The position numbers were made by a program, and so were the translations under genes. The notes below the pieces were generated by a model. It saw only the letters and a list, made by a program, of their open reading frames with translations. It was not told the origin of the DNA and did not search any database. From Artemisia argyi (taxonomy: Eukaryota; Streptophyta; Magnoliopsida; Asterales; Asteraceae), in contig CM060693.1 in the NCBI GenBank assembly GCA_030686995.1, forward strand, positions 107,256,228 through 107,320,227: a stretch of 64,000 nt of DNA, written 5' to 3'. Shown piece by piece: positions 21,300 through 32,555 of the stretch; the first letter of the stretch is position 1; every line of letters starts with the position of its first letter.

Positions 21300-22400
21300 G
21301 AAACCATCACCTTAACTATGGACTAAATATTTAAGAAAGAGCTTTAGATATAGATATAAATTCCAATAAAGTTATGATACCTTTGTTATCTAAAAAGGAT
21401 ATTCAGAATAAGCTTCAAAAAGTAAAGCCCGAAACTAGAAATACTTTAGGATGGGTATACAATAGAGAAGAAGCTTGCTTGGGTATCTTTCGTGGGAATT
21501 TACAATATGGAAAATTAAAGTTTAATGTATACTCGAGAATTTCATGTCATATACAAGATAAAGATTTTGATAAAACTTTTAGTTTATTACAAGATTTTAA
21601 AAGGAGAGATTTCTTTAAACAACAAAATAGACCTTATTCGATAAGTGATGCCATCTCATATGCTCTTTCTAACACTCATCATTCTGAGTGTTTTACCATA
21701 ATAGATGTCATTCATTTTCCATTTTTATTTAATGATGTATGCCAAGTTCAGGTCCCCACTTTATCTAAAATTGAAGAGATTGATACTAGGCCTTTAAACT
21801 TACATTTACAAGACAAAACCTCTTTTATTAAAAAACCAAATGGTCCCTAAACGCACTTTTACCAACGAGGGTGTTTTTAATAGTTCAAATAGAGAATTAT
21901 CTATTTCTAATAGATATAGAGAGGAAGCTTGCTTGGGTATCTTACGTGTGAATTTACAATATGAAGAATTAAAGTTTAATGTATACCTGAGAATTTCATG
22001 TCATATACAAGATAAAGATTTTGATAAAACTTTGAGTTTATTACAAGATTTTAAAAGGAGAGATTTCTTTAAACAACAAAATAGACCTTATTCGATAACT
22101 TATGCTATCTCATATGCTCTTTCTAACACTCATCATTCTGAGTGTTTTACCATAATAGATGTCATTGATTTTCCATTTTTATTTAATGATGTATGCCAAG
22201 TTCAGGTTCCCACTTTATCTAAAATTGAAGAGATTGATACTAGGCCTTTAAGCTTACATTTACAAGACAACCCCCTTCTATTAAAAAACCAAATGGTCCC
22301 TAAACGTACTTTTACCAACAAGGGTGTTTCTAGTAGTTCAAATACAGAATTATCTATCACTAATAGATATGATAACACTATAAATGCAAAGATACGATAA
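21300..22400 (+). pseudogene. Endogenous caulimovirid movement protein (30K family), duplicated
   Basis: The 30K-superfamily movement protein enlarges plasmodesmata. 'MIPLLSKKDIQNKLQKVKPE' at 21374 is its N-terminal part. 'EEACLGIFRGNLQYGKLKF', 'DKDFDKTFSLLQDFKRRDFF' and 'NRPYSISDAISYALSNTHHS' carry the family core with the conserved G-N-L and ALSNTHHS blocks. A 455-base unit is repeated in tandem (about 21461-21916 and 21917-22372), doubling the core. Between 'TLGWV' and 'REEACLG' the usual segment with the family Asp is deleted in the first unit. The two halves are in different frames. Not functional. Confidence 0.75.
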
Positions 22401-22535
22401 AAAAATTATAAAATTCAAGGTGAATATTTTGATGAAAAAAAGTTTACATGTGTCAATATATTGGTAGATACAGGAGCAAATGGAAGCTATATAAGTCATA
22501 AGCTATGTAGGAAACTACAAAAACATCAATTAGAT
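22401..22535 (+). pseudogene. Endogenous caulimovirid aspartic protease, start only
   Basis: After a stop at 22398 the frame reads 'CVNILVDTGANGSYISHKLC', with the D-T-G-A active-site motif of a pararetroviral aspartic protease. It is cut off at 22535, where an LTR end begins. The reverse transcriptase that should follow is found 22.6 kb away at 45.2 kb. Confidence 0.75.
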
Positions 22536-23184
22536 TGTAACATCCACAAAATCAGGTCCAGCGGAAGCATACATGCCCACTGAGGTGCTACTCAATTGGT
22601 ATCATAACACAAGTACAAAGAACGGCTTTTATCTCAACCATTTATAATAACTTTCATGATCAAAATATTCAATTTACAGCGTTAAAAAAATAGTACGGAA
22701 ATATAGGCCCGTAAAAGAGTTTAAGCGGTCCCAAATATATGTGAGAGTCATCTATGTCGGAGTCATCTATGACAATGTCATGCCATGCCAAAGTCTTCAA
22801 TAGTTAGCTATCGCCTTAACATGAAAATACGTGCTAAAAAGTGTCAACACGAGGTTGGTGAGTTCATAGGTTTGCATAAATAACAGTGTAGAGTAAAACT
22901 AATGTGAGTTCAATAGTAGGTTCTGCAACCATTGTGTCGCGCACATTGTCATAAAAATAAAGTTTACCTTAAAGTAGTCTATTACGCTAGCGCTAAGAGT
23001 GGACCATGAGTAGAGTATGTGATCATTACAACGAATATAATGTCACATAGAAAAATAGTCTATTACGCTAGCGCTAAGTTCATGCAATCGAAGCTATGAC
23101 AGTTCAGCACGCGTGAAAGCATGCAATATAGTTATGTGCCCTTAGCAAGTGTTTATCCCGATACACTTGAATTCCGACATGGTA
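22536..23184 (-). mobile_element. LTR piece in minus orientation, inserted in the virus
   Basis: Read on the minus strand its end is 'TTCCGCTGGACCTGATTTTG' followed by 'TGGATGTTACA', closely like the + strand LTR ends at 35597 and 44436 ('TTCCGCTGCAAGTCAGG...GTTACA'). The region has a 23-base direct repeat containing GCTAGC (22975-22997 and 23056-23078). Its right edge is a 20-base sequence at 23165-23184 that recurs exactly at 31779-31798. Probably an old gypsy LTR later split by element 1. Confidence 0.5.
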
Positions 23185-23500
23185 CTTAAAATTAAACCAA
23201 AATTGATATATAGTTGTATGAATTAGTGTTATGATATATGTAGCCAATGACTGTCTGGCTTACGAATGAAGATGTCTAGTGATTGAAATAAGGGCATAAT
23301 AATATGATATAATCATAATGACGCCTAACCAACGCCATTATAATTATATGATATGATATGTACTTATAGAAGTTATGGGGCATCGAAAAGAATAAGCCAA
23401 GACGACCATTGATTTTATGTGTTAGATAAGATATGATCAAGTATTGATTAAATTGTTGTAAAATTATGTTTCTTTTATGTGTCCCTTTCAGTAACTAGTT
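23185..23500 (+). other. Leader of element 1, no gene
   Basis: AT-rich sequence before gag with several 'atatgat' repeats. No LTR identical to the one starting at 28095 is found here, so the 5' LTR and primer-binding site of element 1 appear lost. Confidence 0.5.
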
Positions 23501-24670
23501 ATGGCCGACGGACGAATATAATATGTTGGTGGGCCAAGTCATCATGATGAGGCCGAGGATAGTCACCATGATCATGAAAGTGAGGTTACTCCCAAACGTC
23601 CAGAAGCTCAGTTTCGTGAACCTATACACGTGTCACGAGCTATGGAAGTTGAATTGAGAGCCTTAATAGCCGAGGAAATGGCTCGGGCACAAGAAGCGTC
23701 TATTCCTCTTTTCCTTGTCAGAATAAATGAGGCGAAAAATCAAGCTATATCTGATGAATTTAGAAAGCGATATGAGGAAGGACTAGTGCAACAATCACCA
23801 GGGGGAACAACTCAGTTGGAAATCCCCGTGTTAGATGCACGAGCCGCAAAAGATAGATTCAGCTACAAGGAATTCTCGACTTGTAGACCGCCCGAATTTG
23901 AAGGAGAAAGGGATCCAATAATAAGTTTGAGATGGTTATCTAAGGTGGAAGGAGCATTCAAGACTTGTGAATGTCCTGATAGGTTAAAGGTTACTTTAGC
24001 CTCAAACTTACTACGGAAGCGAGGAAAGGAATGGTGGGATCTTTTGAATCGCACTAAGGGGTCAAAAGTTGTGGACAAGTTGACTTGGGCAGAATTTAAA
24101 GATATATTCAGTAAGAACTTTCCCCCTGAAGCAGAGTTGAAGAGGATACGTCGTGATTTTCTTTATACTAAGCAGACAACTCAATCAATTAATGAGTTCA
24201 CGGGCATTTTTCTGGATAGAGCTCGATTCTGTCCGGAATATATGGAGAACGAAACTAGGCTTATGAATCATTATCATGAGATGTTGAAGAAGGATATACG
24301 CGAGTTTGTTAATCCAAGTCGTTGGCAGACCCTTGATCAATTGGTGAATGAGGCAAGAGAACGAGAGCTCGAAACAAAGAGACATGATGGTGGTTCTCCA
24401 AAAAGGAAGGCTGAGCAAAAGAACACTTCTTTCAAGAAACAAAAAACTGGTGGAAGTAGCAAGCAGGAGGAACGAAGAGATTTCCCCATATGTGGAACTT
24501 GTAGCAAAAGACATCCTGGTGTATGTCGTGCGGGAACAAAGGCTTGCTTTCGCTGTGGTAGGATGGGTCACATCGGTCGTGATTGTCCAGACCCTCTACG
24601 TGTTTGTTTCAACTGTATGGAACCGGGACATATAAAATCTGAATGTCCCAAGCTTAAAAATCAGGGGTAA
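23501..24670 (+). pseudogene. Element 1 gag (Ty3/gypsy chromovirus)
   Basis: Start 'atggccgac' at 23501, a stop at codon 7 (23519), then an open frame to 24670. The capsid core shows 'FSYKEFSTCRPPEFEGERDP', 'LRKRGKEWWDLLNRTK', 'FSKNFPPEAELKRIRRDFL' and 'QSINEFTGIFLDRARFCPEY'. The nucleocapsid has zinc knuckles 'CFRCGRMGHIGRDC' and 'CFNCMEPGHIKSEC' after a Cys/His-rich 'CGTCSKRHPGVCRAGTKAC'. It packages element RNA in virus-like particles. Apart from the codon-7 stop the 346 residues are intact, so the gag is well preserved compared with pol. Confidence 0.85.
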
Positions 24671-27600
24671 GGTCAAGAGGTGAAAAGGAACTTAGAAAAG
24701 AAAGAAACTAATATGACGAGATCTAAAGGCCGTTCATTCCAGATTACTACAGAAGAAGCCCATATGACTCCTGACGTGATAACAGGTACTTTTCTCGTAA
24801 ATTCTATACCTGCTCACGTATTGTTTGATCCAGGCGCTACTCGATCTTTTGTGTCAGAAAGAATTGGTCGAAACTTTTTAATTCCAACCAGTAAATTAGA
24901 TACCCCTTTAGACGTTGAGATTGCTAACGGGAAAGTGTTATATGTAACTGATGTTTTTCGTAATTGCCAATTAGAAATTAGTGATTAGTTATTTTCAATT
25001 GATTTAATTCATATGATCATGGGCGAGTTTGATGTTGTAGTGGGTATGGATTGGCTTAGTGATAACGGAGCTGTTATGCCATGTCAGAAAAAGATCGTTC
25101 GTATTGATGCACCGAGTGGTGGAGTAATTGACATTTATGGTGACAAGAAAAAGCCTTCATTGTCAATTTGTACGTACGCTCGTGCAAAAAGACACATGTC
25201 ACATGGGTGTCAAGCATTCTTGGCTCATGTTGTTGATACTCAAAAATTAGTTCCCGATTTGAGTGACATTCCAATCGTAAGAGACTTCCCTGGTGTATTT
25301 CCAGAAGAGTTGCCTAGTATTCCTCCCGATAGGCAAGTGGAATTTCAGATAGATCTTATGCCGGGTGCCACTCCAATTGCCAAGACTCCTTATCGCCTTG
25401 CACCGTCAGAGATGCAAGAGTTGATGAAGCAGTTACAAGAACTACTTGATAAGGGTTTTATTCGCCCTAGTAGTTCACCGTGGGGAGCACCAGTCTTATT
25501 TGTTAAAAAGAAAGACGGTAGTATGCGAATGTGCATTGACTACCGGGAATTGAATAAAGTAACTATTAAGAACAGATATCCGCAACCACGAATTGATGAC
25601 CTGTTCGACCAACTTCAAGGTGCAAGTTACTTCTCAAAAATCAACTTGTAGTCAGGTTACAATCAGTTGAAGGTTCGAGAAGAAGACATGCCAAAAACGG
25701 CATTTCGTACGAGGTACGGTCACTATAAATTCGTTGTCATGCCTTTTGGACTAACGAATGCACCCGCTACTTTCATGGATTTAATGAACCGAGTTTTTCG
25801 GCCAATGCTTGATAAATCGGTGATCGTGTTCATTGATGACATTTTGGTATATTCTAAATTAGCCGAGGAGCATGAGTCTCATCTGAGACAAGTGCTAGAA
25901 ATGCTTCGCGCTCAGAAGCTTTACGCTAAATTTCTTAAGTGTGAATTCTAGTTACGTGAAGTCCAAGGGCATGTGATTAACGAGCACGGTATTAAGGTCG
26001 ACCCAGCTAAAGTGGATGCAATAATGAAGTGGGATCAGCCCAAGACTCCCACTGAGGTGCGATCTTTTCTTGGATTAGCAGGTTACTATCGCAGATTTGT
26101 CCAAAATTTTTCAAAGATTGCAACTCCTCTCACGAAGTTAACACAAAAGAATGTCAAGTTCGAATGGGGCGCTACGCAAGAAAACGCATTTTAGATTCTG
26201 AAGGGAAAGTTAAGTCAGGCGCCTATCTTAGTCCTTCCTGAGGGTACTGATGATATGGTGGTTTACTGTGATGCTTCTTACGTTGGATTGAGTTGTATGT
26301 TAATGCAGCGTGGTCGAGTTATTGCTTATGCGTCGTGACAACTCAAAAAGCATGAAAAAGAATACCCAACTCATGATTTGGAGCTTGCAGCAGTCGTCTT
26401 TGCTTTGAAAATATGGAGGGCATTATATGTATGGTGTTAAGTGTATGATATATACAGATCATAAAAGCCTCAAGTACTTCTTCGATCAACGTGATCTTAA
26501 CTTGAGACAAAGGCGATGGCTTGATTTAGTCAAAGATTATGACTGTGAAATACTGTATCATCCCAGTAAAGCCAACGTGGTCGCAGATTATGTTCTTAAG
26601 GTTAAATCCTTAAGATTTGTAGTAACCCCCAACTTATTGGATCAGATTAAAAATGTCCAGCAAAAGACGTGGGCGACTGGTGACATTTACTTAGAGCGTA
26701 TGAAAGGTCAAGTTCACAACTTAACTGCAGATTCTCGTGGCTTGATAACACGATTTGGTAGAATCTGGATACCAAATTCGAGGGAACTTAAAAGATTGTT
26801 GTTAGATGAGGCTCATAAATCCAAGTACTCCATTCATCCTGGTGCTATGAAGATGTATCATGATCTAAATCAAGATTACTAGTGGCCGGGTATGAAAAGA
26901 GACGTTGTAAAGTATGTTGAACAATGTCTTACATGTTTCCAGGTCAAAGCTGAGCATCAAAAACCCTATGGGAAGATCCAGCCTTTGGAGATTCCTGTAT
27001 GGAAATGGGAGCATATTACTATGGACCTAATCACCAAACTTCCAAAGACGTCACGTCAATATGATGCAATATGGGTGATTGTAGACAGACTGACTAAGAG
27101 TGCCATATTCTTACCGATCAGAGAGGCCTCATCTTCTGAAGTAATGGCTAAGTTATACCTGTGTGAGGTTGTAGCTAGACACGGAGTTCCGGTTTCCATC
27201 GTTTCAGATCGTGATAGTCGATTCACTTCTCGATTTTGGAAGAAATTTCAGTATGATATGGGCACCCGCATTAATTTGAGCACAGCGTATCATCCACACA
27301 GATGGCCAGAGTGAGCGTACAATACAAACACTAGAAGATATGCTTCGCGCTTGCGCTATAGATTTTGGTGGCAGTTGGGATACTCATTTACCCTTAGCGG
27401 AGTTCTCTTATAATAATAGTTATCATGCAAGTATCAAGATGCCACCGTATGAAATGCTTTATGGGAGGAAATGTCGTACTCCAATATGTTGGGGTGAAGT
27501 AGGTCAGCGTGAACTTGGAAGCACAGTTGTTGTTCTCAAGACAACGGAGAAAATTAATCAGATACGCGAACGATTGAAAATGGCCCAAGATAGACAAAAA

Positions 27601-28078
27601 TCGTATGCTGATAAGCGTAGGCGGCCAATAGAGTTTCAAGTAGGAGACAAGGTGATGCTAAAGGTGTCTCCATGGAAGGGCATCATTCGGTTCAGGAAAC
27701 GTGGTAAACTCAGTCCTCGTTTTATTGGTCCATTCAAAATTTTAGCACGAGTCGCAAAGGTAGCTTATTGTTTAGAGCTACCAGATGAACTCAACAACAT
27801 ACATAACACCTTTCACGTGTCATATTTACGGAAGTGTTTAGTTGATGAAGCTTCCTATGTTGGAGGAGATTGTTATTGATAATAAATTGAACTATGTTGA
27901 AGAACCTGTCACTATTCTTGGTGAGAAAATCAAGAAACTCCGGAGTAAGGAGATCAAGTTATTTAAGGTGCAATGGAAACATAGGAAAGGCTCCGAGTTT
28001 ACATGGGAACCCGAGGAGGAGATCTTAAAATATCACCCGTCATTGTTTCAAGAATGGATTGTGAGGACACAATCCTGA
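24671..28078 (+). pseudogene. Element 1 pol: protease, RT, RNase H, integrase, chromodomain
   Basis: Protease motif at about 24826 is 'VLFDPGATRSFVS' (Ser of D-S-G replaced by Pro). RT runs 25260-25960 with '[20 protein letters not shown]', '[14 protein letters not shown]', '[14 protein letters not shown]' and catalytic '[11 protein letters not shown]'. RNase H ('VVYCDASYVGLS', '[12 protein letters not shown]') is at 26230-26600. The integrase has its zinc-binding part near 26810-26950 and catalytic D-D-E stretches ('MDLITKLPKT', 'IVSDRDSRF', '[12 protein letters not shown]'). '[12 protein letters not shown]' is the GPY/F module, and 'FKVQWKHRKGSEFTWEPEEE' a C-terminal chromodomain (Tekay type). 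Stops at 24668, 24986, 25649, 25949, 26192, 26336 and 26880, and frameshifts near 26420, 27300 and 27860. Most stops fit C-to-T changes (CAG, CGA, TGG codons). Confidence 0.88.
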
Positions 28079-28080
28079 CT

Positions 28081-28094
28081 AAGGGGGAGAGAGT
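28081..28094 (+). promoter_or_regulatory. Polypurine tract of element 1
   Basis: 'aagggggagagag' just before TGTAAGACCC; position and composition fit the plus-strand primer site before the 3' LTR. Confidence 0.75.
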
Positions 28095-31000
28095 TGTAAG
28101 ACCCAAAAAATGTGAGGTAATATAAATATATACTCTATTATTTAGATATAGTTTTATATGTTTATATGATATAGTTTTATAGTCCATGATATTTCTTAAG
28201 TGTAGTTAGTTTTAATAACAACCAGAGTCTAATGTGTACAAGTCTAGGTAGTTAAGGGGCCAATCATGGTCAAATCTATGTTACTTTGGTTTTAAGAAAT
28301 TAACTAGTGTCATTTGAGATAAAATTTCATTGTACCAGATTACATACACGTGTACAGTGTATGTATTTAGTCTTTAACAGGTGTTAAGAAACTTAGTCCA
28401 ACAAAAGCAAGAATAAAGATTGTTGGTGAATCAGAATCAAGACTTAAGTGATACTAGTGTTGTAGTCTATCCTTAACCCAAGTGAAGTAAGTAGCTATAT
28501 TTCATACTTGTTAATTGTTGATATTACTAGTATATTATGAACACCCTGATATTTTGAAGTGGGTTTCACTTAGAAATCGATGCTATAAACTTAAACTTAT
28601 GTTTTGGAGGTTTGGAAAGTGGTTGTGATATAATCTCAGTGATCTTCAAATTGGATGATTTTGTTATTAGAAAGAAAAGTTTACAATTATGTTTAAAAGT
28701 ATGCAATCAAGGTGTTCGATGAAAGTTGCAAGTAAAAAAAAATGATAAATTCTTTAAAAACCCTAACCGGTTCTCTCTCCCCATGGAGATTTCCGGCCGC
28801 CATTCACCTATTATTTTCTGGCCATAAAACTTCCTTAACACGTCCTCTCTATCTTCTAACGATCCTTATTCGTTCCTAGATATGCAATACGTTGTTTTGG
28901 TTTGAGTTTTTATATTAAGTGATGGCGGCGGTGCTTTTTCTATTTTATATATCTTACGAAATCTCTTTTGGTGTAAAAACGAATTCCCACTCTCGATACA
29001 CTATCTTACGATTCCATCATAAACCCTTAATTTTTAATTCACCGTCGTTGGTTGGTTAATTTTTATTGGTTTATTTTGATCGTGGGTCGGTGTGACTCAT
29101 AAATTCGTTTTTCTATATTGCATGGTAACTGATCATGGGTCGGTGATTCTTTAGGTTAGGATCACTGATTGGCTGCTATACATATTATATCGTGGGTCGG
29201 TGCTATATTGTGGATATATGATTCTTATATTACTCACGTGGGTACGCTTTGCTGCACATGCATTCATGTCTATTATTCTGCTAAGGCGTTTTTTGGTGTA
29301 GATCTGATGAGCTTTGAAGCCATACGAAACCCTAATTTTTTAGGGTTTTGTTCATAGTTATATCTCTGATTGGTATTGGATGTTGATTATATCAGGTTGT
29401 TTTTCTGCAAGTTCAAAGATGATGTTTGTTATAATGTCCGTGGGTTATGAGAGAGATGAAGGTCTAGATGTAAGTCTAGTTGTGATGTCGTGGCCAAGAC
29501 CTGCTGCTAATGGTGTTCTTTGTTTTAATTCTACTGGTCTTGTTCTATGTTTGGAAGTTAAGTTTAAGAGTTCTTATTCAAAAACTCTTGGTTATGTTTT
29601 GTTCCTGTACGTGCTATAATGTATGGGGCTGTTTTACGGGGTGATCATGTGCTAGTTGTTGCAAATTCGTTGTTTGCTGCATGGTTGTTAGGGTTTCTAC
29701 AACCCTATGTTTGTTCATTAGTTAAGTTGGTTGTTTGCAGCTGGTTATAATTGTCATTCTTGGGCTGTTGATTTATGACCTTCTCTAATGATTGAAGTCC
29801 TTGTCATTTGACATGGTGTTAAATGGGAAGTTTGTTTGTGGTGTTCTTTGAGACTATAAACAGTTGATATGTTGATGTATCGGTATGTTAGGGTTTTTTA
29901 GCCCTATTTTCTGCTCGTGCATGCATTGGTTGTTCAACGGGTTGTTTGCTGTTCGCGTTTTCTAGTGGATTGATCTTTATATAAGTTCATTGTAACTTTT
30001 ATGGTATCTGCTGCTGCTCGAATTGGTGATGTAAGTTAAGTTTAAGGGTCTTATTCAAAACCTTTTTATCATCGTTCATGGACATGGCATTGATTTATTT
30101 GATCATGTGATCGATGATGCTCTCTTTGATGTAAGTTAGGGTTGTCTAGCCCTATTTTCGTTTACAACTGATCAAGATACATTGTGTTTCATTCTTAGCT
30201 TGAGTTTCCTTTGAAACTTGAAGTAGATGCGGTATTGGATCGAGTTGTAGTGTTGGTTTGGTCCTGGTTGGATCAATGAAGATCGGTGTAGTCGGTGGAT
30301 CTTTTGTGTGGATTGGCGACTGTCTATTCTACCATGGTTTCGGCTGCATCGTTGATGGTCATGAACTTCTATGACGACATGGGAAGATTCAAGTTTTTAC
30401 TTGATGTTTTTATTTTTAAATCTTATAGTCGTTGTAGTTTTATGTTCATGTATTTGTTATAAGAGTGGTTTCTCTTATAGGTGTTATAGGTAAGTTATAA
30501 GAATGGTTTGTCATTCTTATATTTGAGTCTGTAAGTGTCCTAAGGGACTGAGATGAGGGGTGTACGCCCTCATCCTTTGTACTTCAACGCTTTTGGTGTA
30601 ATGTATTTTACCAGGGTGTGTTATCCCTTTTACCCAAAAAAAAAAAAAAATGATAAATTTGTTAACAAGGGGGTGATGTATTTTGATGTTAAAAATGTTC
30701 AACACGATACAGTAAGTGTTGGGTTTATTAAAGTTTACAAGATTGTGAACTTATAGATATCAAGTATATAGATTTTTGTGTAGTATGTGAATGTGTATGT
30801 TTATGTGTTTAGGTGCCCAAGACTAGCTAGTTATTCAAGAGATTTTGCAAACGTGCCAAAAGGTGAGTAATGATTGTATATTGTGCAAGTCTTCATGTGG
30901 CATAGATGAATTGGCATGTTGAGCAAGTTTAATGTTGGGCAAGACTAGCATGGGTGATAGTCAAGTATCACTTGTGTAGTTATAAATGGCATGTTTATAT

Positions 31001-31770
31001 TAGTTAAGGATCCTTAGAGAGCAAGTCTTGTTTATGCCTTCTAGTTCACGTTTAATGCTCTTATTCACTAAGTTTTATACTTACGGTTCCATGTTAACAT
31101 GTTCTTAGGTAAAGTAGGTGGGTCAAGGCGGGATTTAGGCAAGGCGTCAATTAGCAGCTAGTAGTTTAACTTGTCATGTGTAGTAGCAAGTCGTCTTTTG
31201 AACCATCTACGATATGAACTTTGAAACACCATCTTTTGCATGCAACATACTTGTTGCATAGTTAGTAAGTATGTTTGTACATGTAGTCAAAACAAGACTT
31301 TTGAGTTGTTATATTTTATGTATATGTAAAGTTAGAAATGCTAGTCTTGGTTACCAAATGGAAGTCATGTTCTGGTCTTACCTTTTCTTGGTCAAAAGTT
31401 ATGTAAAGGATCAGGTCATGTGCAATGGCAAGTCTCATAAATCAGTACAGAAAGTGTGCCTTTTATATTTTTGGTTTTGATTATTGTCTAAAGTATATAA
31501 GTTTTATAGCTTTCATTGTACAGGTCTTTGTTTTTGTTATGATAAAAGAAATATGGTGCAAGTCTATGGTTTGATATATTAAGGAAATGAAGTCCATTTA
31601 TCAGGTCTTGTTTTAAATTTGGGCAGGTCCTATTACAAATTTCAAATGTCTTAAAAGTCTTTCGTTGCGTACAATGACATCATTAATTTTAGTATGTGTA
31701 CAAAAAAAAGATATATTTACAAAGTATAGTATTACAAGCGAAAAAGTTTATAAAAAAAATCGGGTGTTTC
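28095..31770 (+). mobile_element. 3' LTR of element 1, interrupted by a retroposon
   Basis: Begins TGTAAGACCC directly after the polypurine tract and plausibly ends '...GGGTGTTTCA' at 31770. Without the 1.9 kb retroposon at 28752-30650 it would be about 1.8 kb. No second copy of this LTR is in the window, so the right end is a guess from the TG...CA rule. No gene is present. Confidence 0.45.
28752..30650 (+). mobile_element. 1.9 kb poly(A) retroposon, copy 1
   Basis: Starts 'ctttaaaaaccctaaccgg', ends 'ttttaccc' plus 15 A. It is flanked by TGATAAATT (28743-28751 and 30651-30659), a target-site duplication that may extend into the preceding A run. It aligns over its whole length with 47899-49825. 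There is no long ORF, so it is non-autonomous (SINE/LINE-like or lncRNA-derived). 'ATCGTGGGTCGGTG' or close variants occur three times (about 29081, 29132 and 29190). Short hairpins of the form TTAGGGTT-N-AGCCCTAT occur at 29888-29907 and 30136-30155, with a related one at 29688-29709. Confidence 0.75.
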
Positions 31771-32297
31771 AAGTTGGGACTTGAATTCCGACATGGTATA
31801 CGTCCGTAAATCCAAAACTAGTCTAGTTGGTGCTACCAACCCGGACGGAGGAGTCACCCTCAATTAATCTATTTATAACATTCGCGCTTCCCCGCAGGAA
31901 TTGACGGTTCATGAGTTTGGGCATAGTGGGATTCAAGGGCTTAGGCTAATCTACGTAATAGTTTAAATAACAGATTTGGGTTCATAAATAGTTTTGCATG
32001 TTTCTCACCCCAATTGTAAAACAAGTATAAATAGAGTGGGGCTATAAACTCACATATGTGATTCAAACACTTGTGTCCGTGAGAAAATAATCAAGTATGC
32101 AACCAATATACACATAAATGCATTTGAATAATCACTCAAGTATTCAGCAAAACAGTAGTGTTTGAGTATACAATTGCGCATTTAAATAAAATAAGCATTG
32201 AGTTCAGTTAAAAACGAGCATGTATTCTCCCCCAAAACAGTTATAAAACAAGTAAAAGTAGGGGCCATGAACACACCTCAGTGAAGCAATTGAAATC
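31771..32297 (-). mobile_element. Probable right part of the minus-oriented LTR
   Basis: Begins with the 20-base 'acttgaattccgacatggta' that also ends the left piece at 23184. Holds 'caccccaattgtaaaacaag' and 'cctcagtgaag', the style of gypsy LTR sequence read in reverse. It stops abruptly where element-2-family sequence begins at 32298. No coding signal. Confidence 0.35.
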
Positions 32298-32555
32298 ATT
32301 AGAAGAGATTCAGCTAGATGACAAGCTTAACTTTGTGGAGGAACCAATTGAAATCATGGACCGACAGGTCAAACAGTTGAAGTAGAGTCGAATTCCGATC
32401 GTGAAGGTTCGCTGGAATTCTCGAAGAGGACCCGAGTTTACTTGGGAACGAGAAGACCAAATGCAACGCAAGTATTTCACATCTTTTCACCAAACCTATT
32501 ACCGAGACCAACACTAGCTGAATTCAGGGACTAAATTCCTTTTTGGGTGGGCGAC
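32298..32555 (+). pseudogene. Chromodomain tail of a sister copy of element 2
   Basis: Nearly identical to 41474-41728: '[20 protein letters not shown]', then LK*SR (CAG changed to TAG at 32382), then 'VRWNSRRGPEFTWERE', followed by the same pre-LTR sequence. Where element 2 has a stop (41587) this copy keeps Trp, and where this copy has a stop element 2 keeps Gln. The tail abuts the LTR at 32556, so that LTR once served as the 3' LTR of an upstream copy. Confidence 0.85.

Noticed and set aside
22590..22612. 'ttggtatcataacacaag' as the primer-binding site of element 1
   Set aside because: It lies only about 60 bases from the LTR edge and that edge reads as an LTR end on the minus strand, so an LTR cannot fit to its left.
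29169..29619. Small frames inside the 1.9 kb retroposon (62 and 79 residues)
   Set aside because: Not conserved in the second copy at 48.3-48.7 kb.
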